A stretch of DNA of 64,000 bases, from the NCBI GenBank assembly GCA_008000375.1, contig SMOI01000068.1, forward strand, positions 1-64,000, given 5' to 3'. A program made the translations under genes and the position numbers. The notes below the pieces were generated by a model, which had not been told where the DNA came from, ran no database searches, and was given only the letters and a program-made list of their open reading frames with translations. This DNA is from Poteriospumella lacustris (taxonomy: Eukaryota > Sar > Chrysophyceae > Chromulinales > Dinobryaceae). Positions 20,180 to 31,045 of the stretch are shown here, one piece after another (position 1 is the stretch's first letter; each line of letters begins with the position of its first letter).

Positions 20180-21157
20180 TCATCGGTGAGAGGCGTCCGC
20201 GAGCAAATTTTGGAGTCGCTGCTCGCAGGTCACGTCGGTCGCGCTCGACTCCGACAGTTCGATCCACACTTCGTTGCGGCGCAAGAACGGAATCGTAAAT
20301 GGGGGATTGTATTGAGCAAACGACCAAGGTAGTCCGGTCTGAGGGACACTTCTGGGGCCGCTGCGGTCAGTGACAAAGCTCTCTCGCTGCAGCACGGCGA
20401 ACAGTTCGTCAAGCTTCGTCCGAAACACTCCCTCGTCGTAGCCTCCTGTGAAGCTGCAGACAGCGATGACTTTGGCCGGCACTGAGCGGAGGGATATGGC
20501 GGGGTTCGTAGGCTCGGGAGCTTCGTCTAGACTCTTGATCGTTTTCGGCAAAATGAATTGCATCGTCTGCGGCGACGTCAGAACGGGCGCAGTCATATCA
20601 AGTGGCTGAGGCACGGTGACCACGGGGGCTGTCATATCCAGTGATTGCTCTGTGGAATGGATATACGTAGGTCAGAGTTGCGCGGCGAATCCTGCCAAGC
20701 TCTTCGACTTACTCGATTTGTTCTCAGGCGCTCTGAAAACTCCGATATAGCTAGCAAGAGACATAAATGCGCTATCCTCCGTTGAGCGAACTCTTCCTCG
20801 TTCATTCATGCTGACTTCGGCAACGACATAGGCGTCATATCGACGAATCTGATACGGGGACTCCTGCCACAATGTTGAATACGCAGGCTCATTGGCGCCG
20901 TTAAATCCGAAGACTTGTCCTATTCCTGCTCTGAAATCGATGTTCTCGACCAACAACGACTCACACTGTGCATACGTTAGCTTAATGTCGTTCGAGTTTC
21001 TGGCGTTATTCAAGACCGAAGAGCGAAGAACGACGAAGAAGCTCGTCGATGGGTCGATGGGAAGGTCGACGTCAGTCGCGCACAGCTGATGTGTAGGTAC
21101 ATTGCCGGAGTTAATCACACTATATACTGATTTGTTTCGCAGCCCATTATGTACCAT
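20180..21157 (-). CDS. SOUL-family heme-binding protein
   Basis: Exons 21157-20713 and 20649-20180 with a 63-bp intron give 304 residues. The SOUL/HBP fold is seen as EPAYSTLWQESPYQIRRYDAYVVAEV, AFMSLASYIGVFRAPENKS, then across the junction SLDMTAPVVTV, and MQFILPKTIKSLDEAPEPTNPAI..RSVPAKVIAVCSFTGGYDE. The MTAPV motif occurs twice in tandem (MTAPVVTVPQPLDMTAPVLT). About 85 residues before the domain are unassigned. The start is uncertain: the frame is open for 29 more codons upstream of ATG 21157, so an extra exon carrying a leader is likely. Such proteins bind heme or porphyrins and are often plastid-linked. Confidence 0.85.
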
Positions 21158-21560
21158 GATTTTAGTCCAACCTTGCCATTTGGCTTCAGCTTCGTTAACG
21201 ACAATCGTCTTTTGTGGCGGAAGTGAGAAGCATCAAAAACCAAACACCAAACAAATATTGCAGCGTTCCACATACAAAGGCGTGCTTCGTCTCGTTACGA
21301 TTGAATACCAAATAAGACGGTCGGGAGAACACAGCCACTGTGATTCTGTGTTCTTCTGGGGCTCGGCGAGTGAGACGCGACCGACAGCGACGCTGCCTCG
21401 TTGCCTCAACGTCGCTCCGCGCCCTTTCGTTGACGATTTGCTCTCGGAATCGATGAAGTGCAAACTGCGAGGCTCGGTCGCTTCGACGCCGCCAACACGA
21501 AGAGCTGTAACAGAACCACCTTCAGCAGCAGAAAACATCACTCACTCCTATATTCACAGC
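21158..21560. other. Divergent spacer, promoter of left LETM1 copy
   Basis: 403 bp between the SOUL gene (minus) and the left LETM1 (plus). The LETM1 frame stays open upstream to 21102, but this part (for example SVFFWGSASETRPTATLPRC) does not look like coding sequence or a presequence. The sequence ends TATTCACAGC just before the ATG, so a 5' UTR intron ending at CACAG is possible. None of this region is in the palindrome. Confidence 0.4.
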
Positions 21561-23840
21561 ATGTTGCGCTCTATAGCTGTTTCATCGAGGCGATTGGAGC
21601 GAACTGCGCTTCTCACTGCTACGCGTTCGCAGCAGCTTGTGGCCAGACGAGTGGTCGCCCAACATGCACAGTTTGGGACACCCCAATATCTTGTACGCCA
21701 TTTTTCCACGACTGGCGGCGACCCCGACAATGAGAAAAGGTCGTTGGACAAGGCATCGGACAACACGGCGCTGACCAAGCCGTCCAAGGCCGCAGTGGCC
21801 TGGAAAGCAGTGAAGTCCGGTCTCGCGGCGGCGAAGGACATGGCAATGAATCCAGCTGCGACTTGGGAATCCATCAAGGAGGTGGCGCATCACTACTGGG
21901 TGGGCAGCAAACTGTTGTGGTCGGAGATGAAGCTGACGCGGGAGATTCTGGGTCGTGTCGTGAGAGGCCACGAAATGACGCGCCGAGAGCGCCGACAATT
22001 GATTCGCACAACAATGGATATGTTTCGTTTGGTTCCGTTCGCCGTGTTCGTCATCGTTCCGTTCATGGAGTTCCTGCTGCCCTTCGCGCTGAAACTCTTC
22101 CCCAACATGCTGCCCTCCACGTTTCAGGACTCGATGAAGGAAGAAGAAAACCTCAAGAAAGAGCTGCAGATGCGACTCGCGGTGGCGAAGTTCTTCCAAG
22201 ACACGATGCAAGAAATGGCCAACAAGAAGGCGAAGGTGGCACAGCTCGGTCCCGACGGAAAGCCGCTGCCGAACCCAGACGCCCACGGCGCGAACGAGCT
22301 CCTGGACTTCGTGGAGAGCGCGCAGAAAGGCCGCGCCATCTCGAACGACGTGGTGATCAAGATGGCGAAGCACTTCAAGGACGAGCTCACGCTGCCGAAC
22401 ATCGCGCGGCCGCAGCTCGTGTCGATGTGTCGCTACATGGGCATCAGTCCGTACGGCTCGGACTCGATCCTGCGATTTCAGCTGCGCAACAAGATCCGCG
22501 CGACCAAAGAAGACGACCGCCGCATTCTGTGGGAAGGAGTGGACTCCCTGAACACGCTGGAGCTCCGCGAGGCCTGTCGTGAGCGAGGAATGCGGTCCTC
22601 GGGTCTGACGCAGTTCAAGCTGAAGAGCCAGCTGCAGGAATGGCTCGAGCTGTCCACCCAGAAGGGCATCCCCATCTCGCTGCTCATCATGTCGCGAGCT
22701 TTCAACCTGACCACCGCGACCGACGAGCCGGAAGAGGTGCTGAAGTCGTCGATGTCGGCGCTGGACGCAGACACGCTCAACGAGATCATCGTGGCCACCG
22801 CGACGGGCTCGGAGGCGGACTCGCTCGAAATGCGCCGCCGCAAACTGGAGTCGCTGAAGTTCCAGCAGGAGGTAAGGGGCGACGCGCCTTCTCGACGCGC
22901 GGTGGCGGCGATGGCATGACCTGACCGCTGGGCGGCGCTGTGTGTAGATGATCGCGGAGGAGATCGGCAAGAACGAGGTGAAGAAGAAGGCGGCCCCCGC
23001 CGCGGTGGCGGTGGCGGCTCTGCCCGCGACTCGTGTCCCCGCGGCGGAGGCGGGAGCGTCCGAGGAAGGGTCTGCGGCGGCAGAGGCCGGCGCGCAGACC
23101 AAGCACACGGTGGAGCTGACGGTGCGCGAGATCCAGGCGCTGGCGGATCTGGCGCGCGGCTCGTCGGTAAGTGTCGTCTGTCTCCCGCGCTGTCCACATC
23201 GCCATCGAATCTGACCCTGCGCCATGTCCAGCTGCAGCGAGAGAAGGCCGAGCTCCAGATGCTGCAGGCCACCATCGAGGCGCTGCTCGTCAGCGCGCAG
23301 TCCTCGGCGCCGACCAGAGGCAGCGCAGCCGGCGACAGTGCGAGTCGCGGCCCCACGGTGCCCGTCACCGAAGAGACGGCGTCGCGCTCGCTGCAGCGAC
23401 TGCAGTCTGTGCTGCAGTCGATGCTGTCGAGGCTGCAGCTGAAGCTGGACTCGTCGGAGAAGGCGGTCGGCGAGCGGTTCAACCTGCTGGACCGCGACGG
23501 CGACGGGCGACTGACCGCGGAGGAGCTGCGCGACGCCATCGTGCTGCTGCTGCGTCGCAACTTCTCGCTGCAGGAAGCGGAGGGCCTCGTCAGCCTGCTG
23601 GACAGCGACCAAGACGGCAAAAGTAAGTGACCGGCGACTGCGCCTTGCGAACCGACGTTGACGCGACTGACCCGGCGTCGCCCGTGTGCTGCTGCAGTCT
23701 CGCTGCCCGAACTGTTGGCCTACATCGAGAAGCAGAAGGAGGCGCTGGAGCTCCGAGACGTAGATGGCGGAGAGCTGGACGCATCGAGGGAGGTGGCCGC
23801 CGTAGTGGCCGCGCGCTCGGCAGCCGCGCCGCACTCATAA
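21561..23840 (+). CDS. LETM1: LETM1-like mitochondrial inner-membrane protein, left copy
   Basis: Four exons (21561-22871, 22948-23166, 23232-23622, 23698-23840; introns 76, 65 and 75 bp) give 687 residues. A basic mitochondrial presequence MLRSIAVSSRRLERTALLTA precedes the LETM1 core: SKLLWSEMKLTREILGRVVRGHEMTRRERRQL, one transmembrane segment around RLVPFAVFVIVPFMEFLLPF, then the ribosome-binding-like helical domain (ARPQLVSMCRYMGISPYGSD, LRFQLRNKIR..KEDD). A coiled coil follows, then two EF-hands (DRDGDGRLTAEE and, across the last splice, DSDQDGKISLPE). LETM1 acts in mitochondrial K+/H+ and Ca2+ homeostasis and cristae integrity. The gene from ATG to 215 bp past the stop is the left arm of the palindrome. 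It has Gly628 where the right copy has Asp. Confidence 0.95.
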
Positions 23841-24055
23841 CGCCCACGGCGCCGCGCGCCCCGCCCCGTCCGCCCCGTCCCCGATCCTTTCGCAGTTAGA
23901 TTGTTTTGAGCGCTGCCCTCGCCGACGGTCTCCGTCGACCGCGAGGAGGTGGCTGTAATCGTACGCGTCGTAATTTGCGCACCTCGTCTCCTCACTGAAG
24001 CGTCTCCGGTTGGCAGGTGCGGCGAGCGGAGGCCCGCGTCGGCTGCGCTCGACGG
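21561..24055 (+). repeat. Left arm of large palindrome
   Basis: 2,495 bp whose reverse complement is 24195-26689. Position p pairs with 48250-p over the whole length with no indels seen. Mismatches noticed: 21564/26686 (silent Leu codon) and 23584/24666 (Gly/Asp). The arm starts exactly at the LETM1 ATG and ends at 24055. Confidence 0.95.
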
Positions 24056-24194
24056 CGCCCGACCCGTCGGAAAGCGCGTTCGGCCTGAAGCGCGAAGGAA
24101 AGTGCCGGGGGCGGTGCCAGGGCTCAACAAACGCCGCCGGCCAAGCAGCTCCCTAATGCATCGCCACAGACACGGCACCGGTGGTCGACATCCA
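24056..24194. other. Palindrome spacer (loop)
   Basis: 139 bp of unique, GC-rich sequence separating the two arms; it is also the midpoint between the two LETM1 stop codons. It contains CCTAATGCATCG but no ORF or RNA gene that I recognise. Both LETM1 3' ends lie in the flanking 215-bp arm portions (23841-24055 and 24195-24409). Confidence 0.85.
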
Positions 24195-26689
24195 CCGTCG
24201 AGCGCAGCCGACGCGGGCCTCCGCTCGCCGCACCTGCCAACCGGAGACGCTTCAGTGAGGAGACGAGGTGCGCAAATTACGACGCGTACGATTACAGCCA
24301 CCTCCTCGCGGTCGACGGAGACCGTCGGCGAGGGCAGCGCTCAAAACAATCTAACTGCGAAAGGATCGGGGACGGGGCGGACGGGGCGGGGCGCGCGGCG
24401 CCGTGGGCGTTATGAGTGCGGCGCGGCTGCCGAGCGCGCGGCCACTACGGCGGCCACCTCCCTCGATGCGTCCAGCTCTCCGCCATCTACGTCTCGGAGC
24501 TCCAGCGCCTCCTTCTGCTTCTCGATGTAGGCCAACAGTTCGGGCAGCGAGACTGCAGCAGCACACGGGCGACGCCGGGTCAGTCGCGTCAACGTCGGTT
24601 CGCAAGGCGCAGTCGCCGGTCACTTACTTTTGCCGTCTTGGTCGCTGTCCAGCAGGCTGACGAGGTCCTCCGCTTCCTGCAGCGAGAAGTTGCGACGCAG
24701 CAGCAGCACGATGGCGTCGCGCAGCTCCTCCGCGGTCAGTCGCCCGTCGCCGTCGCGGTCCAGCAGGTTGAACCGCTCGCCGACCGCCTTCTCCGACGAG
24801 TCCAGCTTCAGCTGCAGCCTCGACAGCATCGACTGCAGCACAGACTGCAGTCGCTGCAGCGAGCGCGACGCCGTCTCTTCGGTGACGGGCACCGTGGGGC
24901 CGCGACTCGCACTGTCGCCGGCTGCGCTGCCTCTGGTCGGCGCCGAGGACTGCGCGCTGACGAGCAGCGCCTCGATGGTGGCCTGCAGCATCTGGAGCTC
25001 GGCCTTCTCTCGCTGCAGCTGGACATGGCGCAGGGTCAGATTCGATGGCGATGTGGACAGCGCGGGAGACAGACGACACTTACCGACGAGCCGCGCGCCA
25101 GATCCGCCAGCGCCTGGATCTCGCGCACCGTCAGCTCCACCGTGTGCTTGGTCTGCGCGCCGGCCTCTGCCGCCGCAGACCCTTCCTCGGACGCTCCCGC
25201 CTCCGCCGCGGGGACACGAGTCGCGGGCAGAGCCGCCACCGCCACCGCGGCGGGGGCCGCCTTCTTCTTCACCTCGTTCTTGCCGATCTCCTCCGCGATC
25301 ATCTACACACAGCGCCGCCCAGCGGTCAGGTCATGCCATCGCCGCCACCGCGCGTCGAGAAGGCGCGTCGCCCCTTACCTCCTGCTGGAACTTCAGCGAC
25401 TCCAGTTTGCGGCGGCGCATTTCGAGCGAGTCCGCCTCCGAGCCCGTCGCGGTGGCCACGATGATCTCGTTGAGCGTGTCTGCGTCCAGCGCCGACATCG
25501 ACGACTTCAGCACCTCTTCCGGCTCGTCGGTCGCGGTGGTCAGGTTGAAAGCTCGCGACATGATGAGCAGCGAGATGGGGATGCCCTTCTGGGTGGACAG
25601 CTCGAGCCATTCCTGCAGCTGGCTCTTCAGCTTGAACTGCGTCAGACCCGAGGACCGCATTCCTCGCTCACGACAGGCCTCGCGGAGCTCCAGCGTGTTC
25701 AGGGAGTCCACTCCTTCCCACAGAATGCGGCGGTCGTCTTCTTTGGTCGCGCGGATCTTGTTGCGCAGCTGAAATCGCAGGATCGAGTCCGAGCCGTACG
25801 GACTGATGCCCATGTAGCGACACATCGACACGAGCTGCGGCCGCGCGATGTTCGGCAGCGTGAGCTCGTCCTTGAAGTGCTTCGCCATCTTGATCACCAC
25901 GTCGTTCGAGATGGCGCGGCCTTTCTGCGCGCTCTCCACGAAGTCCAGGAGCTCGTTCGCGCCGTGGGCGTCTGGGTTCGGCAGCGGCTTTCCGTCGGGA
26001 CCGAGCTGTGCCACCTTCGCCTTCTTGTTGGCCATTTCTTGCATCGTGTCTTGGAAGAACTTCGCCACCGCGAGTCGCATCTGCAGCTCTTTCTTGAGGT
26101 TTTCTTCTTCCTTCATCGAGTCCTGAAACGTGGAGGGCAGCATGTTGGGGAAGAGTTTCAGCGCGAAGGGCAGCAGGAACTCCATGAACGGAACGATGAC
26201 GAACACGGCGAACGGAACCAAACGAAACATATCCATTGTTGTGCGAATCAATTGTCGGCGCTCTCGGCGCGTCATTTCGTGGCCTCTCACGACACGACCC
26301 AGAATCTCCCGCGTCAGCTTCATCTCCGACCACAACAGTTTGCTGCCCACCCAGTAGTGATGCGCCACCTCCTTGATGGATTCCCAAGTCGCAGCTGGAT
26401 TCATTGCCATGTCCTTCGCCGCCGCGAGACCGGACTTCACTGCTTTCCAGGCCACTGCGGCCTTGGACGGCTTGGTCAGCGCCGTGTTGTCCGATGCCTT
26501 GTCCAACGACCTTTTCTCATTGTCGGGGTCGCCGCCAGTCGTGGAAAAATGGCGTACAAGATATTGGGGTGTCCCAAACTGTGCATGTTGGGCGACCACT
26601 CGTCTGGCCACAAGCTGCTGCGAACGCGTAGCAGTGAGAAGCGCAGTTCGCTCCAATCGCCTCGATGAAACAGCTATAGAGCGCAGCAT
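24195..26689 (-). repeat. Right arm of large palindrome
   Basis: Reverse complement of 21561-24055, as described for the left arm. The outer homology ends at the right LETM1 start codon: 26690 and beyond is unrelated to the sequence upstream of 21561. Confidence 0.95.
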
Positions 26690-26692
26690 CAT
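24410..26692 (-). CDS. LETM1: LETM1-like mitochondrial inner-membrane protein, right copy
   Basis: Mirror of the left gene: exons 26692-25379, 25302-25084, 25018-24628 and 24552-24410. All splice sites are intact, giving 687 residues from the second ATG (26689) or 688 from the first (MMLRS). Only two differences from the left copy were noticed: a silent third-position change in codon 2 and Asp for Gly at residue 628, just before the second EF-hand. Every functional element (presequence, transmembrane segment, EF-hands) is therefore present. Its 5' flank is unrelated to that of the left copy, so expression may differ, or the copy may be poorly expressed. An assembly foldback is unlikely because both outer flanks are unique and the arms differ. 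Confidence 0.93.
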
Positions 26693-27196
26693 ATGCAGTA
26701 TATTTCAATGCCAATTGCAACTACGACCTTCATCGGGCGGAAGATGTCGAAGGATTGTGATGGGGATGGTCACCGTCGGCTCGGTTCCTACCGCCGCCGC
26801 CGCTGCCGCCGTCACCGCAGACCTGCACCCCAGAATGTGGGGAATCAGGTTATCTGTGGTCACGGGGCGGTGCAGCGGCGCCGCTGTTGCGCTGCAACGT
26901 GTTTGCTTCATGGCGCAGTTGGAACTTATCTTTCAAGAGCAGGTCGATCCATAGTTTTGTCCCCAATGATTGCGTTCGTCTCCGCTCAAAATTTGACGGT
27001 TGCGCGACGAGGCGTCGACCAAAAAGGTGCAAACAAGTGCTTTACGATCGAGTTACGCTATGGCGATGCCGAAGACGGTTCGGGTTAGGATGATGATAGC
27101 ACACATCGATACGGATGAGAAAAGGTATAATCTAGGTCGCGACCACAGACCAATAGCATTCGAAAACAATGAAGAGGGTCGAAACACAACGTTGAA
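26693..27196. other. Spacer upstream of right LETM1 copy
   Basis: 504 bp between the stop of the four-TM gene and the right LETM1 start, both on the minus strand. It must serve as promoter for the right LETM1 if that copy is expressed. It contains a CCGCCGCCGCTGCCGCCG run near 26790-26810 and no obvious ORF of its own. Confidence 0.4.
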
Positions 27197-27952
27197 CTAC
27201 CGGGCAGCCGACGTTCGCTGCGCTTTCTGCAGAGCTTCGGTGAAAGCTTGCATAGCTTGCACAACGGAATCGGCAGCTTCTATGACACGACGCTGTTGCT
27301 CTGTGGCATCAGTACCGTCCGATTTGGAGCATTGACGCTCCTGCAAATCTGTTCGCATCTGAGCGATATAGTGGCTTGAATTCCACATCGTTGTATAACA
27401 GTAAGCAGCGAGCGTCGCCAGCAGTGTAACTGTGACAAAAGCGATGGAGACGACCGCAGAACTAAGGCTGTAAGTGGACCCAACGACGAGGAACACGGCT
27501 CCGAAGAGGCTTCCGATATCAGCGATGAGAAGAACCGTCAAGACCGTGACCATATAACCAAACTTCGCAGCAAACGCTAGGCGCAACTGTTTGGAGTACG
27601 CATTCACAAACTGCTGGTAAATGGCCGCGGACAGAACAATCATTGCCATTGATGCGGCGGTCGAGACGTTCATCAGCACAACGAACAGCTGGACAAACCA
27701 TTCACTCGAGTCAGGGGCATGGTCTCCATTGAATGAGAAGGATGGTGGCGACATGGTTGAAGGAATGGAGACGGTAATCAGCAATGCACCCACTAGTCCG
27801 TAGTTTGGAAGCGACTCCTTGATGTACTCATCCACCGAACCTCCAACAGAGGCCCAAGCCTTCCAAAACTCTTCTCCGTTCAAATCGTACATATTGGCCA
27901 CATTAATATCTCCTTTGAAGGTTGATGCATCGAAGTCTGCCACTGCTGCCAT
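27197..27952 (-). CDS. Multi-pass membrane protein of unknown function
   Basis: Single-exon protein of 251 residues. The first 45 residues are acidic and soluble (MAAVADFDASTFKGDINVAN, GEEFWKAWASVGGSVDEYI). Four hydrophobic segments follow, near residues 49-65 (YGLVGALLITVSI), 86-112 (FVQLFVVLMNVSTAASMAMI), 130-155 (FGYMVTVLTVLLIADIGSLF) and 158-188 (SSAVVSIAFVTVTLLATLAA). The soluble tail is Gln/Ala-rich and helical (VVQAMQAFTEALQKAQ). There is no signal peptide or catalytic motif. Base composition and a clean ATG support a real gene, but I cannot assign a family. Confidence 0.7.
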   Translation of the reverse strand: MAAVADFDASTFKGDINVANMYDLNGEEFWKAWASVGGSVDEYIKESLPNYGLVGALLITVSIPSTMSPPSFSFNGDHAPDSSEWFVQLFVVLMNVSTAASMAMIVLSAAIYQQFVNAYSKQLRLAFAAKFGYMVTVLTVLLIADIGSLFGAVFLVVGSTYSLSSAVVSIAFVTVTLLATLAAYCYTTMWNSSHYIAQMRTDLQERQCSKSDGTDATEQQRRVIEAADSVVQAMQAFTEALQKAQRTSAAR

Positions 27953-29882
27953 GTCGTAGAAGTAGTTTCGGCGCTAAACTCGTGTGTTGTAAACAGAGCG
28001 ACGTGAGAAGCCCCTGCCAAAGTTCTGCTGCAGGACCCGCGAACTGAACAATAGCAAGGACGGTGTAACAGCAATGAAGGTGTGTCTTGTGTTTGCCATC
28101 TACGTTTATGGCTTCTTGTGGTTTACCATGGTTTATGGTTCACTCATTTGTTGTTCGTCACAGCAGCAGCAGCTTGGAGCTCAGTCAGCAGCTGTGGCAA
28201 AGGGCGAAACGCTCAACCCGTTTCGTTTTTAGCTCTGTCATCATCATCTCTACTGCTCCGTGCTCCATGCTGGTCATATTCTTCTTCATCATCGGTTCGG
28301 GTTATTTATGGTTTACATACATTTACAATCATAAATGTATGGGTGAGGTCACAATCATCCTTGATCTTCAATGATCAAAGGATCAATGGTCAAGTGCCTC
28401 ATCAATCTGAGCTGCCTCAACCGGTCGACACGCGGTATGTATGGGTATGTACGGTCACAAACTTGTGCTGTGTGCTGTAAGACTCCATGGAATGGAAGAA
28501 AGGACGGTAGTGACCTCTTCCACACATACTGGATATATACCACGAGCCAAGGGCAACACAGAGCACCAATGTCAAACCCAATACGATCTACTACCGGCGA
28601 TCACTTCCTTCGCCTTACTCCACGTATTGCGCCTCATTCGTTGGGCTTTCTCGTAGTTTGCTACGAAGTGACAACGCTCTTTCTTCTCCAGCTATGTAAA
28701 AGCGTGCTCCAGTGGAAACCCAGAAATTTACGAACAGTGGGAGTCTTGTTCGGGAGCTTCCTTGGTCGAAATTAGGACCTACTTCGACTTTTGCCGAGGA
28801 AAGGTCGTTTCTGTGGCACAAGAGGCACTGATGTCTGGGCGAGTGTCTTTCTGGCGTTTTCTGGTGGCTCTCTGGCAGACACGGCCAAGCTATTGTTCCG
28901 CCGTTATGGCCCATGTTCTTCCACCAGTGTTGCTTCCATCGACCTGTGTTGCGGTCCAAAGCGTCTGAAACGTCCTCTTCGGCATCGAATGGGGCCTGGC
29001 TTTGGTGCGGGTGGTTTTCTGCGGTCAAACGCTGCGGGGAAGTGGTGTTTTCCACCAGAACGAGCCGGACAATATTTCGACGCGGGTAGTCGCTCTGGCC
29101 GCTTCAGCTTTACGCATGTGCGTTTTTCCTTATTCTCTGACAGCTGCGGGGCCAGTGAAGGTGCAGGGGACACGTGCGCCGCCCAGCTTCAGATCTGGAC
29201 GCGGCGCTCAGCGGCTGGAACGGCGGCCAAGCAGCAGTCGGAGCACGACTTGGCGCCCATGAATCAGCACCTATCCGACTGCAGTCAGCCGCTCAGGCGC
29301 ATGCAGACCCGGTCAAGCGAGGCCGCCCCGCCCGTTCGTCGTCGTCGTTCGCACTGTGGTCGGCTGTCGTGGTTAAGGGACGAGGAGGACCCTTTGTTCG
29401 AGCTGCGATACGCACAGCGTCGCTTACTCTACCGTGTTCGTCAACGGCGGCTCGGACAGTTCACGATCGCACTTGATCGCTGCCAGAAACCTGGTTGTCC
29501 ATCTCTTGTGGACCGACCGACTTGAGCCATTCACCGGCTCCCGTGAGCGGAAGTCAATCTATGAGTGGAGCGACCAGGTGTTTGTCTGGAGCAGAGCTGT
29601 AAGATGCGTGCACCTGCCCGAAACTCGCCCGAGTTCACGTGTGCAACTGTCGAAGGCACCCCGCCCCGCCCAATTCGACTTGGCGACTCGTAGCGGCCCT
29701 TTGCCAGGCGACGCGGATCCTGGTCTTGACTGTGACCGAGTGTTGACCGAGGCTGGCAGCTGCCGAGCCAAGGCTGTCTCTGCGTCCAACTGGAGATAAC
29801 GGCGCTGTGTGTGGCAGTGGGCTGTGGGCTGTGGGCTGTGGGGTGGGGGGTCTGGTGCGTCGGTTTGACGATGCCAATCGCG
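27953..29882. other. Gene-poor region, nothing assigned
   Basis: About 1.9 kb. A 53-codon frame at 28074-28232 is listed separately. Open frames at 28791-29525 (+, no ATG start) and 28615-29055 (-) share no recognisable domain, and frames switch repeatedly, as in decayed or non-coding DNA. A GGGCTGT tandem lies at about 29817-29845. Bases 29708-29793 are the inverted partner of 10276-10364. Confidence 0.35.
28074..28232 (+). CDS. Possible small membrane protein
   Basis: A 52-residue frame starts MKVCLVFAIYVYGFLWFTMV, with one hydrophobic segment followed by a Gln-run and a soluble tail (SAAVAKGETLNPFRF). It starts 122 bp upstream of, and divergent from, the four-TM gene, with A at -3 of its ATG. 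An ORF this short can occur by chance, and I know no homolog. Listed as a candidate only. Confidence 0.2.
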   Translation: MKVCLVFAIYVYGFLWFTMVYGSLICCSSQQQQLGAQSAAVAKGETLNPFRF

Positions 29883-31045
29883 GCACAGACGAACGCTCGC
29901 GTGACACGTATGGCGCATCGTCACTGCCGTGCGTAGTGAGGTCTGTCGACGATGGTGCAGTCTTCGCCATCGGCAGCTGGCGTCGCTGGTCGCCATCTAT
30001 GGTGACCATTCTCTGCACAACCTGGCCACTTCACACTCTTACCTGCGGTATCGGCCGGGTATATCGCTTTGTATGGATGCATCTGTATGGCGGACACCTT
30101 ATGAAGCTTGAGCGGTAGACGTCTGACCAGTAGAACCGAAGTTATGGCCCTTCGTCGGTGCGAACAAAGTCAATCGTCCAATGATAGCACGTAGTTTCAG
30201 CTATAACTCGTTGTATTCGCCGCGGGACTGCGCAATTCTTCCTCAGATCGGTCCTTTAATGCGCATCCTACGCGTCAGTATGTTTTTCCAAAGTTTTCTA
30301 TCGCAGATTGACGGTTTTCTGCCGAGTTGACGAGCGAGTGGGCATCGGACGTCGACCGCGTCCGGCCGAGGTTTGGCCCCAAAGATTGGGCTATTTTCGA
30401 GTTATCTGCGGGAATATCTCTCTAACACATGTTAGACTATAGATTCAGTGAGATATACGAAACGTAGTGCAGCAACTAAGCGTGAACCGAGGCGTAGCGT
30501 TCGACCAAACGGACCGTCGAAGCCGAACACCTTGGCTTTGTGAGCCTCTGAAACCTCGACATAGAATACCGCATGGAAACTGTGCAAATATCTCGATTGC
30601 CCATGACGTAGAAGAATGATCGATGAAGCGTTGGTTCAAGGAGGGTCAGAAGTGACGACGCACGGTCACAAAACGTGCGAGGTTGGAATGAGAGCGCAGT
30701 CTGGGTTGGGTGCGTTTGGGACTTTGTGCGCATCTCGTTGGCGTCGTCCCGTCGCCTGCAGCGCCCCTGTGTCGCTATTTAGCACTTTCTTTGTACCGTT
30801 GTTATATTTTTATGGTTCCAAAAGCGATTTCAATTGGATGCTTTGGCGCAGTTATGGCGAAATATGCTTCGTTGAAGAAGAATAACGCGAAAACGACAGG
30901 GGCAACGGCAATTCCGCACAGTTGGTCCCCTTATTACGCCATTCTACGCTCGTTATTTCGACTATGGAATCAAAACTATGGCGAACCAGAGCAGCTACGT
31001 GCTCGATAATGAAGGTTACGGAACGTTTCTCGAAGAGCTGCTGAA
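29883..31045. repeat. Dispersed repeat, copy B
   Basis: Second copy of the 1.1-kb repeat at 10388-11524, in the same orientation and nearly identical; the differences are listed with copy A. The inner part (for example GTCGACGATGGTGCAGTC onward) aligns without long gaps. Open frames within it are disrupted differently in the two copies, which argues against a conserved protein. Confidence 0.85.

Noticed and set aside
21582-23834. 750-codon minus-strand open frame and its mirror at 24416-26668
   Set aside because: It is the antisense of the LETM1 coding sequence in each palindrome arm, low complexity, with no domain; LETM1 on the other strand explains the region.
23720-24530. Two identical 193-codon frames crossing the palindrome centre
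   Set aside because: They are mirror images produced by the inverted repeat, Arg/Ala-rich and without a domain; they overlap LETM1 3' ends.
28791-29525. 244-codon plus-strand frame in the gene-poor island
   Set aside because: It has no ATG start (opens from TTG), no recognisable domain, and competing frames on both strands are similarly open.
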